Positions 14,819 to 27,638 of a DNA stretch of 64,000 bases are shown here, piece by piece. The stretch is from Hybos culiciformis (lineage: Eukaryota; Arthropoda; Insecta; Diptera; Hybotidae). The stretch lies in assembly GCA_964007475.1 (NCBI GenBank), contig OZ023274.1:54269678-54333677 (forward strand), in the 5' to 3' direction. Below the pieces are notes generated by a model that saw only the letters and a list, made by a program, of their open reading frames with translations, did not search any database and had not been told where the DNA came from. The translations under genes and the position numbers were made by a program. Position 1 is the stretch's first letter. Each line of letters starts with the position of its first letter.

Positions 14819-14849
<31 letters not shown>

Positions 14850-16743
14850 TACAATTGTGACGTTGCTGAACATAAGTTGAAATTTTTTTTTTTTTTTTTA
14901 CATTTTGTTATAATCTTTTAAGGAAAATTTATGAAAATACCTAAAATGAAGTTAAAAATTAAAAAAAAAAAAAAAATTAATTAAATCTCACATACTAAAA
15001 ACTTTCATTTAACATTATTTTATCATTCATAAAATCGTTTACTTCTAAAATCAATCGTTCTATGTGCAAGGCAATATATAAAGTTATTTTCAAGACATTT
15101 AATATACTAACTATTTTAAATCACAGTTACCAAAGTTGCCATCATAGAATATTATAAACATTTTTTCAACAAAAATTTTAATTATTCATCAATATTAAAA
15201 AAAATTCTCATTCGATTTCGAAATATTCGAAATATTCGAAAATATCATAAATTTTTCCTAAAAAAAATCAAACAAAAACAAAGATTCTCTGTTCTTTTTC
15301 TTCTTTTTTTTTTCTCAAGTGAAAGATTGTATGTGGTTATAAAATTAAAAATTAAAAAAAATAATAAAATTATAATAAAATTAATAATAAAAAATTATAA
15401 TAAAAAAAAAATTAATTATAATAATAATAATGCTCAAAACAAGCTAATGACCATTTTTTTTTTTTTTTATAAATATAAATAAACAAAATATTTTTTTTAA
15501 AATTGCTTTTTTTTTTTTTTTTATATATAAATAAATATTATTGAAATTTTTAATTAATTATTATATTAAAATAGAAAATTTTTTGCTTTTTTTCTATATA
15601 ATTTTTCCCAACTTTCAAACAAATAATAATTAAAATAATTATTGAAAAAAAAAAAAAATTATTTAATAATAATAATAAAAATAAAAAAGCAAAAAAAAAT
15701 CAACAAAAAATAATTTTATGCGCATTTTATGTATTTAAGCTAAATGATGAAAAAAAATAAATAATAAAAATTAAAAAAAAAAAACAAAAAAAAAAAAAAA
15801 TATATTATATTAAAATTATTCCAAATAATTTTTGGAATTATTATATTAAATATAAAAATATTATTAAAAGAAATTAAATATATTATGCTTTTTATAATTT
15901 TTTTTTTTTATAAACTTCAAATTTTTTTCTTAGTTAGTTATCGAAAACATTATTCATCTAATTTTTGATTTTTTTTTTTTGATAAATTATACTGCAAGTC
16001 TGCAACACTTAAATTTCCAGTGTGTTGCTAATAACATTTTTTTTTTTCTGAATTTAATTTTTTTTTTTTTTAACTAGCAATAAAAAGTTTTTTAATCTGT
16101 TCTGTAATTTTAAATATATTTTAATAATAATTTTTATATTTTTTTTTTGTAATATTATTTTAGGAAAAAAGGCAAAATAATTTTCAGAAAAATATTATTT
16201 TTTAAAAATATTAAATTGAATAATTAAAAAAAAAAAAAAAAAAAAAAATATTATAATAATAATTAAAAAAAAAAAAAAAACAGAAATATATAAATATATT
16301 ATTGTATGTAAAAATTTAAGTATCGATTATGTTTTTTTTGTAATATTTTCATTAATTATTATTATAAAACAAAAAGGAAAATTATATATAAAAAAAATTA
16401 AAAAAAAAAAAAAAACATATGTATTGTAATGACAACATTATAGAAGAAAAACCAACAAAAAATGTACCAAATTTGTGTTTTATTTTTAAAGTTAAAAAAA
16501 AAAATAATAAAAATTAAAAAAATCTATTTCAGATTTATTTTAGGGCAAGTTTTTTTGAAATCAACAAAAAAAAATGTTTAAGCCTCAAAGAGTGTCATGA
16601 AAAAACTAAAGGCAAATAAATATGATAAATGATAAAGTTATTTACTACGTCATAAATAAATACAAAAAAAACCATTTGTTTTCTTTAAAATATTTAACTA
16701 TTGTTATTTTTAAAAAATTTTGATTAGATGACTCTACTTCTAA
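13929..16743 (+). other. fax 3' UTR and extreme AT-tract region
   Basis: Directly after the fax stop codon the sequence carries several AATAAA signals (first near 13995-14020), so the 3' UTR begins here. The following 2.5 kb is almost wholly A and T, with at least a dozen A or T homopolymers of 12 bp or more (for example 14819-14839, 16225-16248). No coding potential. The extent of the real 3' UTR cannot be decided from sequence. Confidence 0.6.
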
Positions 16744-17164
16744 TGCGTTGTTTATAGCTAATTGACCTATCTGAAAAAATGGTACCGTAAAAACGTTTTT
16801 CTATGTTATTTTTCTATTTATATTTAAGCAAATTTACTGAAAATGAAGATATTAATTTTATCTATTTTTCGTAAAAAGAATTTTTTAAAAATATTTTCAA
16901 ATAATTAAGAAAATTGAATTTATTTTTTTTTGATATCTGAAAAATTTCATTACTTCACAAAATTATATTTTTGTTTCTTTTTCATTACGTTTCCTACCTA
17001 TCATAATATTTTTTTACGATACCTTTCCTGTCAAAAATATTTTTTTTGTTTTTTTTTTATATTTTTTGCATTTGATTTATTACTTTCAGATAAAATTAGC
17101 TGTGAATAGGTTTCCGGAACATTCCTCCAAAAATTACTTTACTGTGGTAGCTATAAACAACGCA
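16744..17164. mobile_element. TAA-flanked MITE, solo copy
   Basis: A 421-bp element with terminal inverted repeats TGCGTTGTTTATAGCTA and its inverse TAGCTATAAACAACGCA, flanked by TAA at 16741-16743 and 17165-17167. Close copies sit inside the two 2-kb elements at 30090-30501 and 39524-39935, there flanked by TTA. A 3-bp TWA duplication is the hallmark of PIF/Harbinger transposons, so a Harbinger-type MITE is the best assignment. There is no coding capacity. Confidence 0.82.
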
Positions 17165-17317
17165 TAATTCAATTATGATACATATACCCACAAAATTATG
17201 CATGATGGCAGTTACGATTCAAAATTTTATGAAAGAAAAAACAATTCTGTGTTTGTAAATTGAAAAAAAAAAAAATTAATTTTATTAAAACTGATATTCT
17301 TATTTTTACATAAAAAA

Positions 17318-19781
17318 TTACAATTTTGAAATATCACTGAAAAAAGTTACTGCAGATGCAAATTTTTTTTCATATTCAGTTTTAATGCCATAAACGTACA
17401 TTTGCAACAAATTCCATATAACATTATTCAATTCACATTTAAGTATTTTGATAATTTTGAAGCAAACATCGACTGCTGTAAGGACGTCGTCAAATTTGTA
17501 CGATATTTTATTCACAACAACATACGACGATTTTAGGGAATCTAAAAATAAAATTATTAATATCTAGAGACCAATATGTACACATAAAATAAAATCAAAA
17601 GTATTTTATAAGTTGGAACTTTTTAAATAAGTGTGACTTTTAAGAATATCAACCAAAAGTTATAACCCCAATATAAAATTTTACCATAGTCTCGACCAAT
17701 TAAATAAATTTGTGGTGAATCTGCCTCCATTTGATTGATTCTTTTATTCAGTACATTTTCATCCTAAAAAATAAATATGAATGAACATCAAAACTGAATG
17801 TGTAGGAAATTTGATAATTACTGGTAGTAAGTGCAAAAAGGATTGATCTATTTCATCAGATTTTAATGAATTGTATGATAAATCCAATAAATGTGGAAGC
17901 AAAATTAAACCTTTATAATTACACTTTTTATAAGATAATATTTTTTCTAAAATTTTCCAAGAATCATCTGAACTATTTTTCATCTGTTGAATCCGCTTTT
18001 TCGTCATCTTAACTAATTTTATTTCAAAATTTGGCCACAAAGAGAACAATTTATTTTTACTGTCGGAATATAATCTATCAAAGTCAGCTGAAAGCAATTT
18101 GTGACCATCTTTAGTTTTTAATATGGGAAATTTATTCATATATTCTTTAATATCAATCCCTTTATCCAGAATCTCATTTCTACAATTGAAACATTCATTC
18201 CAATAATTTTCAATTTCTTCCCAACAATTATCGCCGTCCATAGTCTTATTTAAAAAACCCATTTTATCAATAATAGATTTTTCACCACTATCATCAGTTT
18301 TTAATTTATTCAATTTATTTTTAAAGTGATTATAAACATCCCATAACTTTCCGCTTGTATTATTTTTTATTTTATACTCTTTGCTATAAGGTTTGTAATA
18401 GATGGTCTGAAATTTTTTTTCTGTTGGAAAATAATTGATAATAGCATTTAATAACAGCGAAAATCGATTTCTACTAATTCGAAATTTTTCTGGAAATCCT
18501 TGATTTTTATATTCATCAAATATTATCAATCTACTAACTGTATTACGTTTTTCTGAATCCAAGCAAGAATATTTTTTATACTGTAAAATTACTAATCTTC
18601 CTTCAGCACTATTCAAAAATTTTGGAACAGATTTTTCTTCAGCCTAAAAAATAACAATCAGGTTTTCATAAAACAAAAAAAATAGATATTACTTTTGAAA
18701 ATAAACATTTTGTTATGTCTCTTAATATTTTTAAAAAAGCCAACCAAAATAGATAAATCGATAAATACTTCTCTTACCTGTTCTTCGTCATCATGCTCAC
18801 TTTGTAATTTTTTTATTTTAGTTTTAAAATGACAGTAAAAGAAAAACAATTTTCCTGCTGTGTATCCTTTATCTTTTCTATATGGCTCGAAATAAATAGT
18901 TTCAAATTCTTTCTCTGATGGAAATTCTTGTAAAATTTTAGCTTTAAGCTGTAAGAATCGATCAGACGTTATTTTAAAATTATCAGGCATCCCTTGTCTC
19001 TCAAATTCATAATAAATTAAAAGTTTGGACAATAAATTTCGTTTTTCTGAGTCAAATGTGGAATATTTCTTAAAATGTAAGGTTATAAGTTTTCCTTGAG
19101 CGGAATTGAGGAATTCAATTTCTCTTGCACTATCTGTAAAAGAAACTGGTAGTTGAATACATGAAGAACATTGCTGAACCTGTGAGAAAAAATTGTATGT
19201 TGAAAAAAATTATGTTTCAAAACTGGGCTCATACTTCTTTGAACATTGATGGAATCCGATTAAAACCCTCTTTGGGAAGGAGTTCACCATCATCCTCCGC
19301 ACTTGTTGAGGGCTGTAATTAAATATATTTTTTATCGAATAACTTATTAATTCAAAAAATGTACTCGCAATAAAAATATTTGTCTGATTATTTTGGATTT
19401 GACATTTTCTTATAATTTAAAATAAGAGAAAATTTTATAAATCTGAATTTTAAAATTTTGGTGAAGAAATTATGGATTAGTTATGTGGTAAGTTTATCGA
19501 TTGTTTTTTTCTAGTTGTTATTTGTTAAGTTCTTTCATTTTAAATTTCTATTCATTTAGTACAATTAAGAAAATTCAATAAAAGTAATTTCGTGTATTAT
19601 TGGTTTTTTATATTAGCGTGCTCGGTTCTGAGCAGTAGTATTATAGAAATATATTTTCCAAAAAATAATCTAATCAAAAATTTTTATTGTAAATGATTTG
19701 ATGAAGATTATAAATATATGGAAGCAAAACTTACTTTACACATTAAAGTTTGTTCTTTAAATTGGTCTTCCAAAGTGTATT
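17318..19781 (-). CDS. Zinc-finger locus, downstream cassette B (six exons)
   Basis: Exons in transcript order: 19781-19735, 19312-19235, 19179-18778, 18643-17822, 17763-17685, 17541-17318. All junctions are GT-AG and phases agree, giving 550 residues and a stop. There is no start codon in its first exon, which needs a phase-1 donor; the exon ending at 25701 provides one. The third and fourth exons each carry a repeat: FLNSAxGxL, a linker with SEKRN, then F(P)xExxFxTIYxxPY and GKL. The fourth continues with CWEEIENYW and DGHKLLSADF. The last two resemble the end of cassette A (YLIGRDY, FDDVLTAVDVCFKI). Function unknown; the domain arrangement recalls uncharacterised insect proteins. Alternatively this is a tandem paralogue with an unseen first exon. 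Confidence 0.75.
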
Positions 19782-20741
19782 CTAAAAATAGAAAAAGAAA
19801 AATTTTAATTAAATATAGTAGGTACTAAATTTCAATATTTTTTTTATTTTTTTATAATTTTTGCACCTTAAAACTTATCTTGGAAATCCGCCTATATTAC
19901 TACAAACAGCTACAGATATTTAAGAACACTTTCTGATGTATTTTTATAGTTTAGTGAACATAATAACAATGTTTCCGAAAATAAACGCACTTTTTGGTCC
20001 CTGTATTTGTTTTTTTAATAGGGGCCCTAAGTTCCTTAATAAACAAGCAGAATATTTTAAAACTATTTCAGACAGCGCAAGTTTTTTAAAGGTGGCGTAC
20101 ATATATTTTGTTTTGGTTACTTAAGAGCAGAACACTAAAAAAAACAAAGGAAAAACAGAAATTCCAGTAATACGAGATACCTACCTAGCTTTTTAATTTT
20201 ATTCATATTAAAAAAAATTTTTAAGGGTACTCAATTCATTCTTCAGCGTTGTAACGATTTATAGGTTATTAACATTACATAGCTTTTTTAAATGTATTAT
20301 CTTAATAAACACGGTTGTAATAAAGTTTCTCTTTTTGGCAGTAACGTATACTGTATTTTTACTGGTCCAAAACTTTGTTAAAAATTGCTATAGTATCCAA
20401 TCTTGGCGTTATTTTCTATCTCTATAAACCAAAAGCTTATTTTGATTATCACATACACAATATCAAAAATAAAGAATTTCGAATGTTAGGTTTCATCAAA
20501 AGAGCAATTTGTAATGAAATTAAAATCTTTATTCACCTTTTGAATATTCGTTTTGAGATAAATTTATGCCGTTTCGTAGTGATTTTGCTGAATTCAATTT
20601 TTAAGATGTTTTTTTCTAAATCGTTATCTGTCTCATTATATATATCATTCTGTTATAATGAATGAAATCTGTCTCATTATTTCCATGTAAAAAAATTAAT
20701 TCTCTTTCTCCTCAAAAAAAAACAAAACAAATTTAAAAATT
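19782..20741. other. Spacer between cassettes A and B
   Basis: This 960-bp stretch separates the stop of cassette A from the first cassette-B exon. I see no promoter, no start exon on the minus strand and no transposon. The lack of a credible initiating exon here is one reason to think cassette B is spliced to the upstream zinc-finger exons. Confidence 0.55.
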
Positions 20742-23700
20742 TTAATTAAAAAGTTTATTTCGAATTGACTGTAAAACAGATGAATTAATATCATATTTTC
20801 TAACAACTCCAAATACAAATTGCTGCAAAAAACTCCAAACAATGGCGCTTTCTTCTGGATATTTTAGATCCAAGCCCATAAATATATTAAAACTGTTTTC
20901 TATAGCTTTAAAAGGATTATCGAAATCGTATTTTTTATCCAGAAAAGTTATATACGCTTTGAGATTGTCAAAATCACCTATGAAAACTATTTTCGGAGTT
21001 TTATCATTTTCCAACCCTCTATCAAAATTTTCAGCTTCTTGTAATGTCTGTAATAAAATATAAAAATGGTGAATTAAAAATTAATTAAAAAAAATTGAAC
21101 TAAAAATATTAAAATCTTAGAAATTTCGAGAAAAAAATATTACGGAACAGCTGGTTGCACAACTGAGTACAAAACCAGGTGCAAAACTGGTTGCACAACC
21201 GGTTGCACAACTGGTAAGATTTAATTGGGAGTATTTAACGAAAAAAAAATTACATAAAATCGGAATTTTTCTAAAGAAAATGCCTAAAGTTGTACAAAAC
21301 AAAACAAAAAAAAACATACACTTATTTTAGAAATACCAGTGTGTGTCAAATTCGTAATTAATAACTTACCTCAAAATGTAAAGCAAATTTTTCCTGAACT
21401 TCCGTTTTAGTTGCTTTATAAGCTTTTTTATCAGAAGTTTTTATATTTCTTGCTGGGAAAAAATATGGTAATATTAGAAATGCTTTAATTTTTTGACCAA
21501 CTAAAATGATAAAGTGATTGTTATATAATTAAAATTATAAAGTAAACCTTTATTTACTATTTATATTTGATTTACCTTCGCAACAAACGATTTCAAGATA
21601 TTTTTTAACCACAGAATCTTTTAAGTCTTTTGCTTTTTCTAAAATATTTTTGTAGACCTTGTTCCAATGTTCTAGTCCCTTTAACTGTGGGTATCTTAAT
21701 TTAGTATCAATTCGTACCTTCAATGAAATATAAAGTTCATTCAAATTTTTGAAAATTATAAACGGGCTGAGATAAAATTCTTACTAATTCAAAAATTATA
21801 TTTTTATCATATTCGACAATAGGAAAAAGGGATAAATAATCAATTGTAGACATTTTTTTATTTTGTAGTAACTTAATGCGTTCTGGAAGGCTACTCTTCC
21901 ATTTCGAAAATAAAATATCCTGAGGTTCTGTATTTTGCTTTACATATTTCAAATCTTCAATTATATCGGAATCTACAAAATAATATTTTCAAATTAGGAA
22001 CTTTTAAATTTTTTTTTAATTTTTTTTTTAACATACCAGTAACTTTTTCTAATGGAGTCGATAAATTCATCTTTGAATAACCTCTTCTAGTAACCAATCC
22101 TGCCGAACTTAAAAGGGATCTATAGTTTGAATATGAATCGTATAATTTTCCTGATGGTTTTTGACGGTAAGCTGCAGTTGTGTAAAATGTTTCCTCAACC
22201 TCAGTTTCAAATATTTCACAAATTTCTTTTGCGATGTGTAAGAAATCAGATTTAGTAATTCTAAAAAAAATATGTTTAATTGAAAATCTGTTAAAATTAT
22301 AAATTTTTTAACTTACTCGTAGTTTAAATTTTTTTCCAATATATATTTGATAACACTTTTTGACAATTTAACTTGATTGTGATTATCCAATTGTTTTTTA
22401 TTTTTTTGATAAGTTGCTAATATAATTTTAAAATCCAAGTCTTTATTATAGATAAATTTCTACAAAAATATGCAAATAAATTCAATTTAAAATTAATGAA
22501 AATCATGGACAAAAAAAAAACCTCTTTAGTGAATATGTCTTTCATAAAATTACTAGCTGAGTTTTTTGATATTTCGGTATTATCTTTAAAAATATTGGTA
22601 CTATTAGAAGGTGATTCATTAACAATTCCAAAATTGTTTGTTGACACAGAAGTTTCAGAATTTGAGCAAATCATATCAAACACATTTACGTCAGCACATT
22701 TCTCAATTATATCTTCAACGTTAAAATAATTATCATTAGTAGTTGAACATTCTGAAAAAAAAAAACAAGTGTAAGTAAACAAAAAAGAAAAGTTTCTTGG
22801 AGCATAACACCACATACATAAACACAACACGAAGAAGCCTAAGTAAACACTAAGTAAGAACAAACTAACCCGAAACACTGTACTTAGCGATAACAAGAGA
22901 CAATTTGCATAATTTTTCAATTGAATTTCATTAAACACTCATTTTTTTTTAGAAATCTTTGAAATCCATAATATTTTTGTTTTCTATTGGTTGATGAATA
23001 TAGTATAAAAAAAAATTATGATCTGTTTTGATATTTTAGACATCTGTTACGAGATATTGAGAAAGAACTACAATCTATTATTTTTTTATTACCCTCAAAG
23101 GAACTTGAATGCATTAGAAAATTTGTTATAATTTATTATATCTTCCAATTTATTTTATTTTCTGCATCATCTTACACCTTCCTGATTAGTTAATGTTTCA
23201 TGTTCAATTTTTTCTCTTTTGTTGTAAATTTCAATGCACTAGGTACATAGATTTTATGTAAGAAATAATACATTACTTTCTTTGTTTTTATAAAATCAAG
23301 AAAGTTGATATCATAAACAAGAGTAAATAAAAAATTATTAAAAGAAAAAAAACGTTGTGGTTACATTAAAATACCTATACGTTTATGCGTTTAATTTAAT
23401 TTGATAAAAATATAAATTTAGATTTTTTATTTACAAAAATCACTTATTAACCTTAACCATTTATTTTTTTTTAAACATCGGTTAATTAAAATTTAATGAG
23501 TGTTTTTTTTAAATATGCATTATATTTTTGTATACCTAGAGCTAAAAGCATATTACTATTATTGGATTACTAATCGAATTATGTCGTTAACATTTTATTG
23601 TTTTAATTAATTGTCTTTATTTGATGTAAAATCTGTAAAAACTTCTCATGAAAATGCATTATCCACTAATTCATAGTAACATTTGAGTCCATATTTACTT

Positions 23701-26700
23701 CAACTAAATTATTCATAAGCAACGAGCTAACCTAAAATTTAAAACAAAATAATTTTTCTCGTTTTTCATCCAAAACCAAACCAGTTAAGTGTACGACACA
23801 CTCCTGCCCGAAAACCTTTACATATAAAGTTTGATTCTAGGAACTTTAGGGCGAAACTAAATTAAGTTCCTGAACTAGCTAGTTTGCAAGCGAATCCGAG
23901 AAAAATTTTGTAGCAACAATCCAAGAACAAATCACTTTTCGGGAATACTCCTTTCGTCTTGTCCACGGTATAAGCCTTAAAACTTCTTTAAGATCCATTG
24001 AAAATCTACTTCGTTTTCATTAAATAATTAATTTCAGACTTAACAAATAATAAAAAAAAAATCCTTTTTTTTTAACATATTAATTGAAAAAAACAAATAC
24101 CTACTTATAGTCCAAGAGCTCGCAACGTAAGAAATCACGTGATTTTAGCAAGGCTCATTTTTTAATATAATGTTCCATGCTACGGTGCAGGACATATAAA
24201 GGTAGTCTGGCTGTCAGACGACGTTGCGTTTACCCGTGGGAGCAGAACCAAGTAGGTAAAAAAAATGCAAAATTACATGAAAAAAACAGATTGCTTTTAA
24301 ATGACATAGGTCTGGCATCCATTTAGCAACGGTATTTCCGTCTGGCAAATTGGATGTAGTCTATATAAGATCCAATCTATAACATATAAAAATTTCAACC
24401 TTGCTAAAATGACGTGAAATTGATGTTTTTTTTTGTTATAAATCAAGGTCTGGCACGATTTTAACAACTCCGAAGCCGTCTGGCAATGATGCATTAACAT
24501 TTCATATAATAAGCACAATCACGTGACATAACTAGAAATCGTGCTATTATCACGTAATTTTGCATTTTTTCTTTGACCTACCTGGATCTGCTCCCACGGG
24601 TAAACGCAACGTCATCTTACAGCCAGACTACCCTTATGGGTACTGCACCGTAGCATGGAACAATATATTAAAAAATGAGCCTTGCTAAAATCACGTTCCA
24701 AAAACGTTACGAGCTCTTAGACTATTAATTGTGTAAAATTTTTTAGTTTTCGACATACTACATTTATTTTTTCATTGAAGGACATCTCTGATTGATCTCA
24801 AATAATAAGACCTAATAATAATTGTAAACAAAAAGAGATCATAGGTTAAAGGAGCAGTGTTGTTCTTTATTTATAATCTACGAAATGTATGCATAAGTAC
24901 AATTTAATTGTTTTTAACTTACCTTTCAACATTATAAAGAATTTGAATAATTACTTCACAATTTCTTACCAAATGATGGTAACAATAAATTTTGGTTCGT
25001 TTTTAATTTAATCATTGTTTGTCACATAAATATTTCACTCTGCTCTTGAAATTGGAAACAAACAAAAGTAACATTATTTACTTATTTCAATTTTCACAGA
25101 AAAATCGAATTGTTACCGAAAACAACTATTTGATACAGGATTACTATTTAACTTTATTGATGGATTCGATTATTGACAGATTAAATTAATGAAACTGTTT
25201 AAATTTTTTTTTCATTATATTTATCGATATAGTATTTGAAACTAATTTAAATTTCTTCGCAATTATTTCAAAAACGATTAAGGCATTTTGTTTTATATGT
25301 TACGATTTAACGATTTTATATTTTGTTTTATATTTTATTATTACAAATTAAAAAAGTAAAATTAATTCTATTATTTACTCTTGCTGTCTAATATTAACCC
25401 ATTAACCCAAACAAACTTTATCAAATTGTAAAAATTTTAAAAATATCCTTTTGCGCTTTGCGTTTTCTGACTTTTCATAACCATTCATTAATAGTTAAAT
25501 AAGTAGTTATATTATAAGTTTACAATTAACCTGATAGATCATTAAATTCTCTTTTATTACCTATATTTTTATCAATGATTTTTAAAAACTCGAAATTTTG
25601 AGATTTCTTAAGCTTTCAAACAATATTCAAACAAATCTTAAAATAATTTAGATATGGTTTTAAGCTAAGTAGGTAACAGAATTAAATTTAAAAAACATAC
25701 CTTTGTGACTCTTCTTGTGTTGTACCAATTCGATATCATTTGAAAAATCCTTCGAACATGTTGAGCATCTATGTTTTTTGGAATCCAATTTCTGTTTAGA
25801 ACATTTTTGAATTTTTTTATGTTTTTCGAAAGCTTCAATTCCGGGGAAAGATTCCTTACAAACAGAACATGTAATTAAACGTATTTTAGGCTGGCTTTCA
25901 TCAATAAAAGTAAAATTGTGATTTTGTTTTTGATGCCAATCAAGGATATTCAGATCTTCAAATAGTTGGCCACAATCGTTGCACTGACAATTACTTATTT
26001 CACTGATTGATTTTCTTTTATCAGTATCATTTAAAGAAATTGGATCTTGATATAAATCTGTTTCCATTTCATCACATCCTGGTTCAACTTTAAATTCAGT
26101 AGTAAGAAAGGATTCTTCAACCAATGTATCAGTCGCTGGGTCACTTCTTTTTCCTTGATCTTTCAGTTCTTCATAAATCGGTTCATTTTGTATTGGAACG
26201 GCAAGAGGAGATTCCTTATATGTTCGAAAATTACCAGTCAAAGTTCTTTTCCTACTTTTAGTTCGATTTTCATTACGAGATATATTTGTTAAATTTTGTG
26301 TTTTGGTAGACATAGGTTTAATGATTTCAATTAAATATGTTTTTTCTAAGAAAAAAGAAATGCAGGTAAGTACATTAATATTTAAATATAAATCGAATGG
26401 TGCTATGTAAGTAAGTAAAATATGTGAAACAATTCTAACCATTTCTACAAATTTCAACCGCAGAAAATTACAATGAATTGAAGTAATTGTCGGAATTCCT
26501 ACACTGTTAACAAAACTCTAGATGAGTATATTTTGAGTTGTTAACAAAAAAAAACAATATTATAATTAAATGTCCCATCAAGAGATACCTTATTTAATCG
26601 TTAAGTTACAAATACATAAATACATAAATTTACATATATTTGAGTTTACTAGGAAAGTAGGTACCTAGTTTAGTTAATATAAATTTTTTACATTGTAAAA

Positions 26701-27638
26701 TGTATATATTATGATTGATTGAAAGAAAGTACATATTACAAATAAAACAATTTTTGGTGTAAGTTGGGCTAAACTGCAGTTTACGTGACTTACTCAGAAT
26801 TGGCTGAAACTTGGAGGGGGGGTAGAGGCGGTGCCCAAACTTCCAAAACTGAAATCAGTTCTTGGGGCAAAGGCCCCGTTTTGAAGATACGGCCCCCCAA
26901 AGTTTTCATACATTTTGTATGGGCAATTTTTTTTTTTTGCTCGATTTGCCCCATTTTTTTGTAGAGAGTGTAGGGGGTGTCCCAAAACAAGAGGGGGGGT
27001 GAGGGGCGGCGGGCGGGCGGTCTGGTGGTTGGTCAGCAAATCCCACTGACCAACCACCAGACCGCCCGCCCGCCGCCCCCCACCCCCCCCTCTTGTTTTG
27101 GGGCACCCCCTTTATCCTTTTCCTAAAAATTGGGCCAATCGGGCAAAAAAAAAAAATTTCCCATACAAAATGTATGAAAACTTTGGGGGGCCCTATCTCC
27201 AAAACGGGGCCTTTGCCCCAAGAACTGATTTCAGTTTTGGAAGTTTGGGCACCGCCTCTACCCCCGCTCCAAGTTTCAGCCGATTCTGAGTGGGTCACGT
27301 AAACTGCAGTTACGCCGTAAGTTGTAAGTATTATTCTTATCAATTCACTATCACTAAAAACAAAATATGAAAAATGAAAAAATTAACAAAAATAAATAAT
27401 TACACTATACACCGATCTGTACTAGTTATACCTACACTAACTATACAAGTTAATACTAACATTATCTACTTAAAAATTAAATCGACCTACCTTCACTGGG
27501 AAAGCAATTACTTTTGTGAATAGAAAAATCTTCAAATTTATTGAAATTTTCTTCACAAAAATTGCAAATAAATAAAAAATCATTGTGATTTTCTGAAAAG
27601 AAAATCTCTCCACAGCGAAATTTAAAATTAATCACCAT
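20742..27638 (-). CDS. C2H2 zinc-finger protein, cassette A isoform (nine exons)
   Basis: Exons: 27638-27491, 26345-25701, 22751-22522, 22459-22317, 22260-22037, 21972-21785, 21717-21576, 21500-21370, 21047-20742. Phases are consistent at every junction; total 718 residues plus stop. Four zinc fingers: C25-C28-H41-C45, C171-C174-H187-H192, C209-C212-H225-C231, C243-C246-H259-H263, with an acidic region between the first two. The rest carries a domain also present in cassette B: ETFYTTAAYRQKPSGKLYDS, then EPQDILFSKW, then a hydrophobic LILPYFFP segment and a C-terminal block with VFIGDFDNL and FNIFMGLDLKYP. The fingers suggest a nuclear nucleic-acid-binding protein; the C-terminal domain is unnamed to me. 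The donor after residue 264 could equally join cassette B. Start chosen as the ATG at 27638; an in-frame ATG at 27686 precedes a hydrophobic run that is probably untranslated. Confidence 0.8.
21140..21216. repeat. Minisatellite in cassette A intron
   Basis: Five or six imperfect copies of a 12-15 bp motif around CTGGTTGCACAAC lie in the intron between exons 8 and 9. The strongly CA/TG-rich composition differs from the surrounding AT-rich intron. Confidence 0.7.
22752..25700 (-). other. Intron between zinc-finger exon and cassette A
   Basis: The intron starts GTATGT and ends in a polypyrimidine tract and CAG just before 22751. It is 2.95 kb and contains the foldback element at 24109-24722. 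No additional phase-1 cassette with similar domains was found inside it. Confidence 0.65.
24109..24722. mobile_element. Foldback MITE in zinc-finger gene intron
   Basis: About 614 bp with long imperfect inverted arms. The left arm starts AGTCCAAGAGCTCGCAACG and the right arm ends with the inverse of AGTCTAAGAGCTCGTAACG. Both arms contain GATTTTAGCAAGGCTCATTT and GCTCCCACGGGTAAACGCAA in opposite orientation. The flanks suggest a TA duplication but this is weak. No transposase ORF is present. Confidence 0.78.
26767..27316. mobile_element. Near-perfect palindromic foldback element, 8-bp TSD
   Basis: Two arms of about 270 bp (26767-27036 and 27046-27316) are close inverse copies around the 9-bp loop CAAATCCCA. 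The termini are GGCTAAACTGCAG and the inverse of GGCGTAACTGCAG. The perfect 8-bp repeat GTAAGTTG flanks it at 26759-26766 and 27317-27324. It is strikingly GC-rich near the loop (GGGCGGCGGGCGGGCGG). The ORFs seen on both strands are mirror readings of the palindrome, not genes. It sits in the first intron of the zinc-finger gene. Fragments of the same family occur at 29208-29375, 43139-43172 and 57101-57217. The superfamily is not decided. Confidence 0.9.

Noticed and set aside
22417..22938. 173-aa minus-strand ORF with a hydrophobic N-terminus
   Set aside because: Only the part 22751-22522 is an exon; the hydrophobic portion is intron read through the acceptor, and the tail past 22522 is intron.
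26790..27343. Several ORFs of 60-145 aa on both strands over the palindrome
   Set aside because: They are mirror-image readings of the inverted repeat; the plus- and minus-strand peptides are the same text, and no domain is present.
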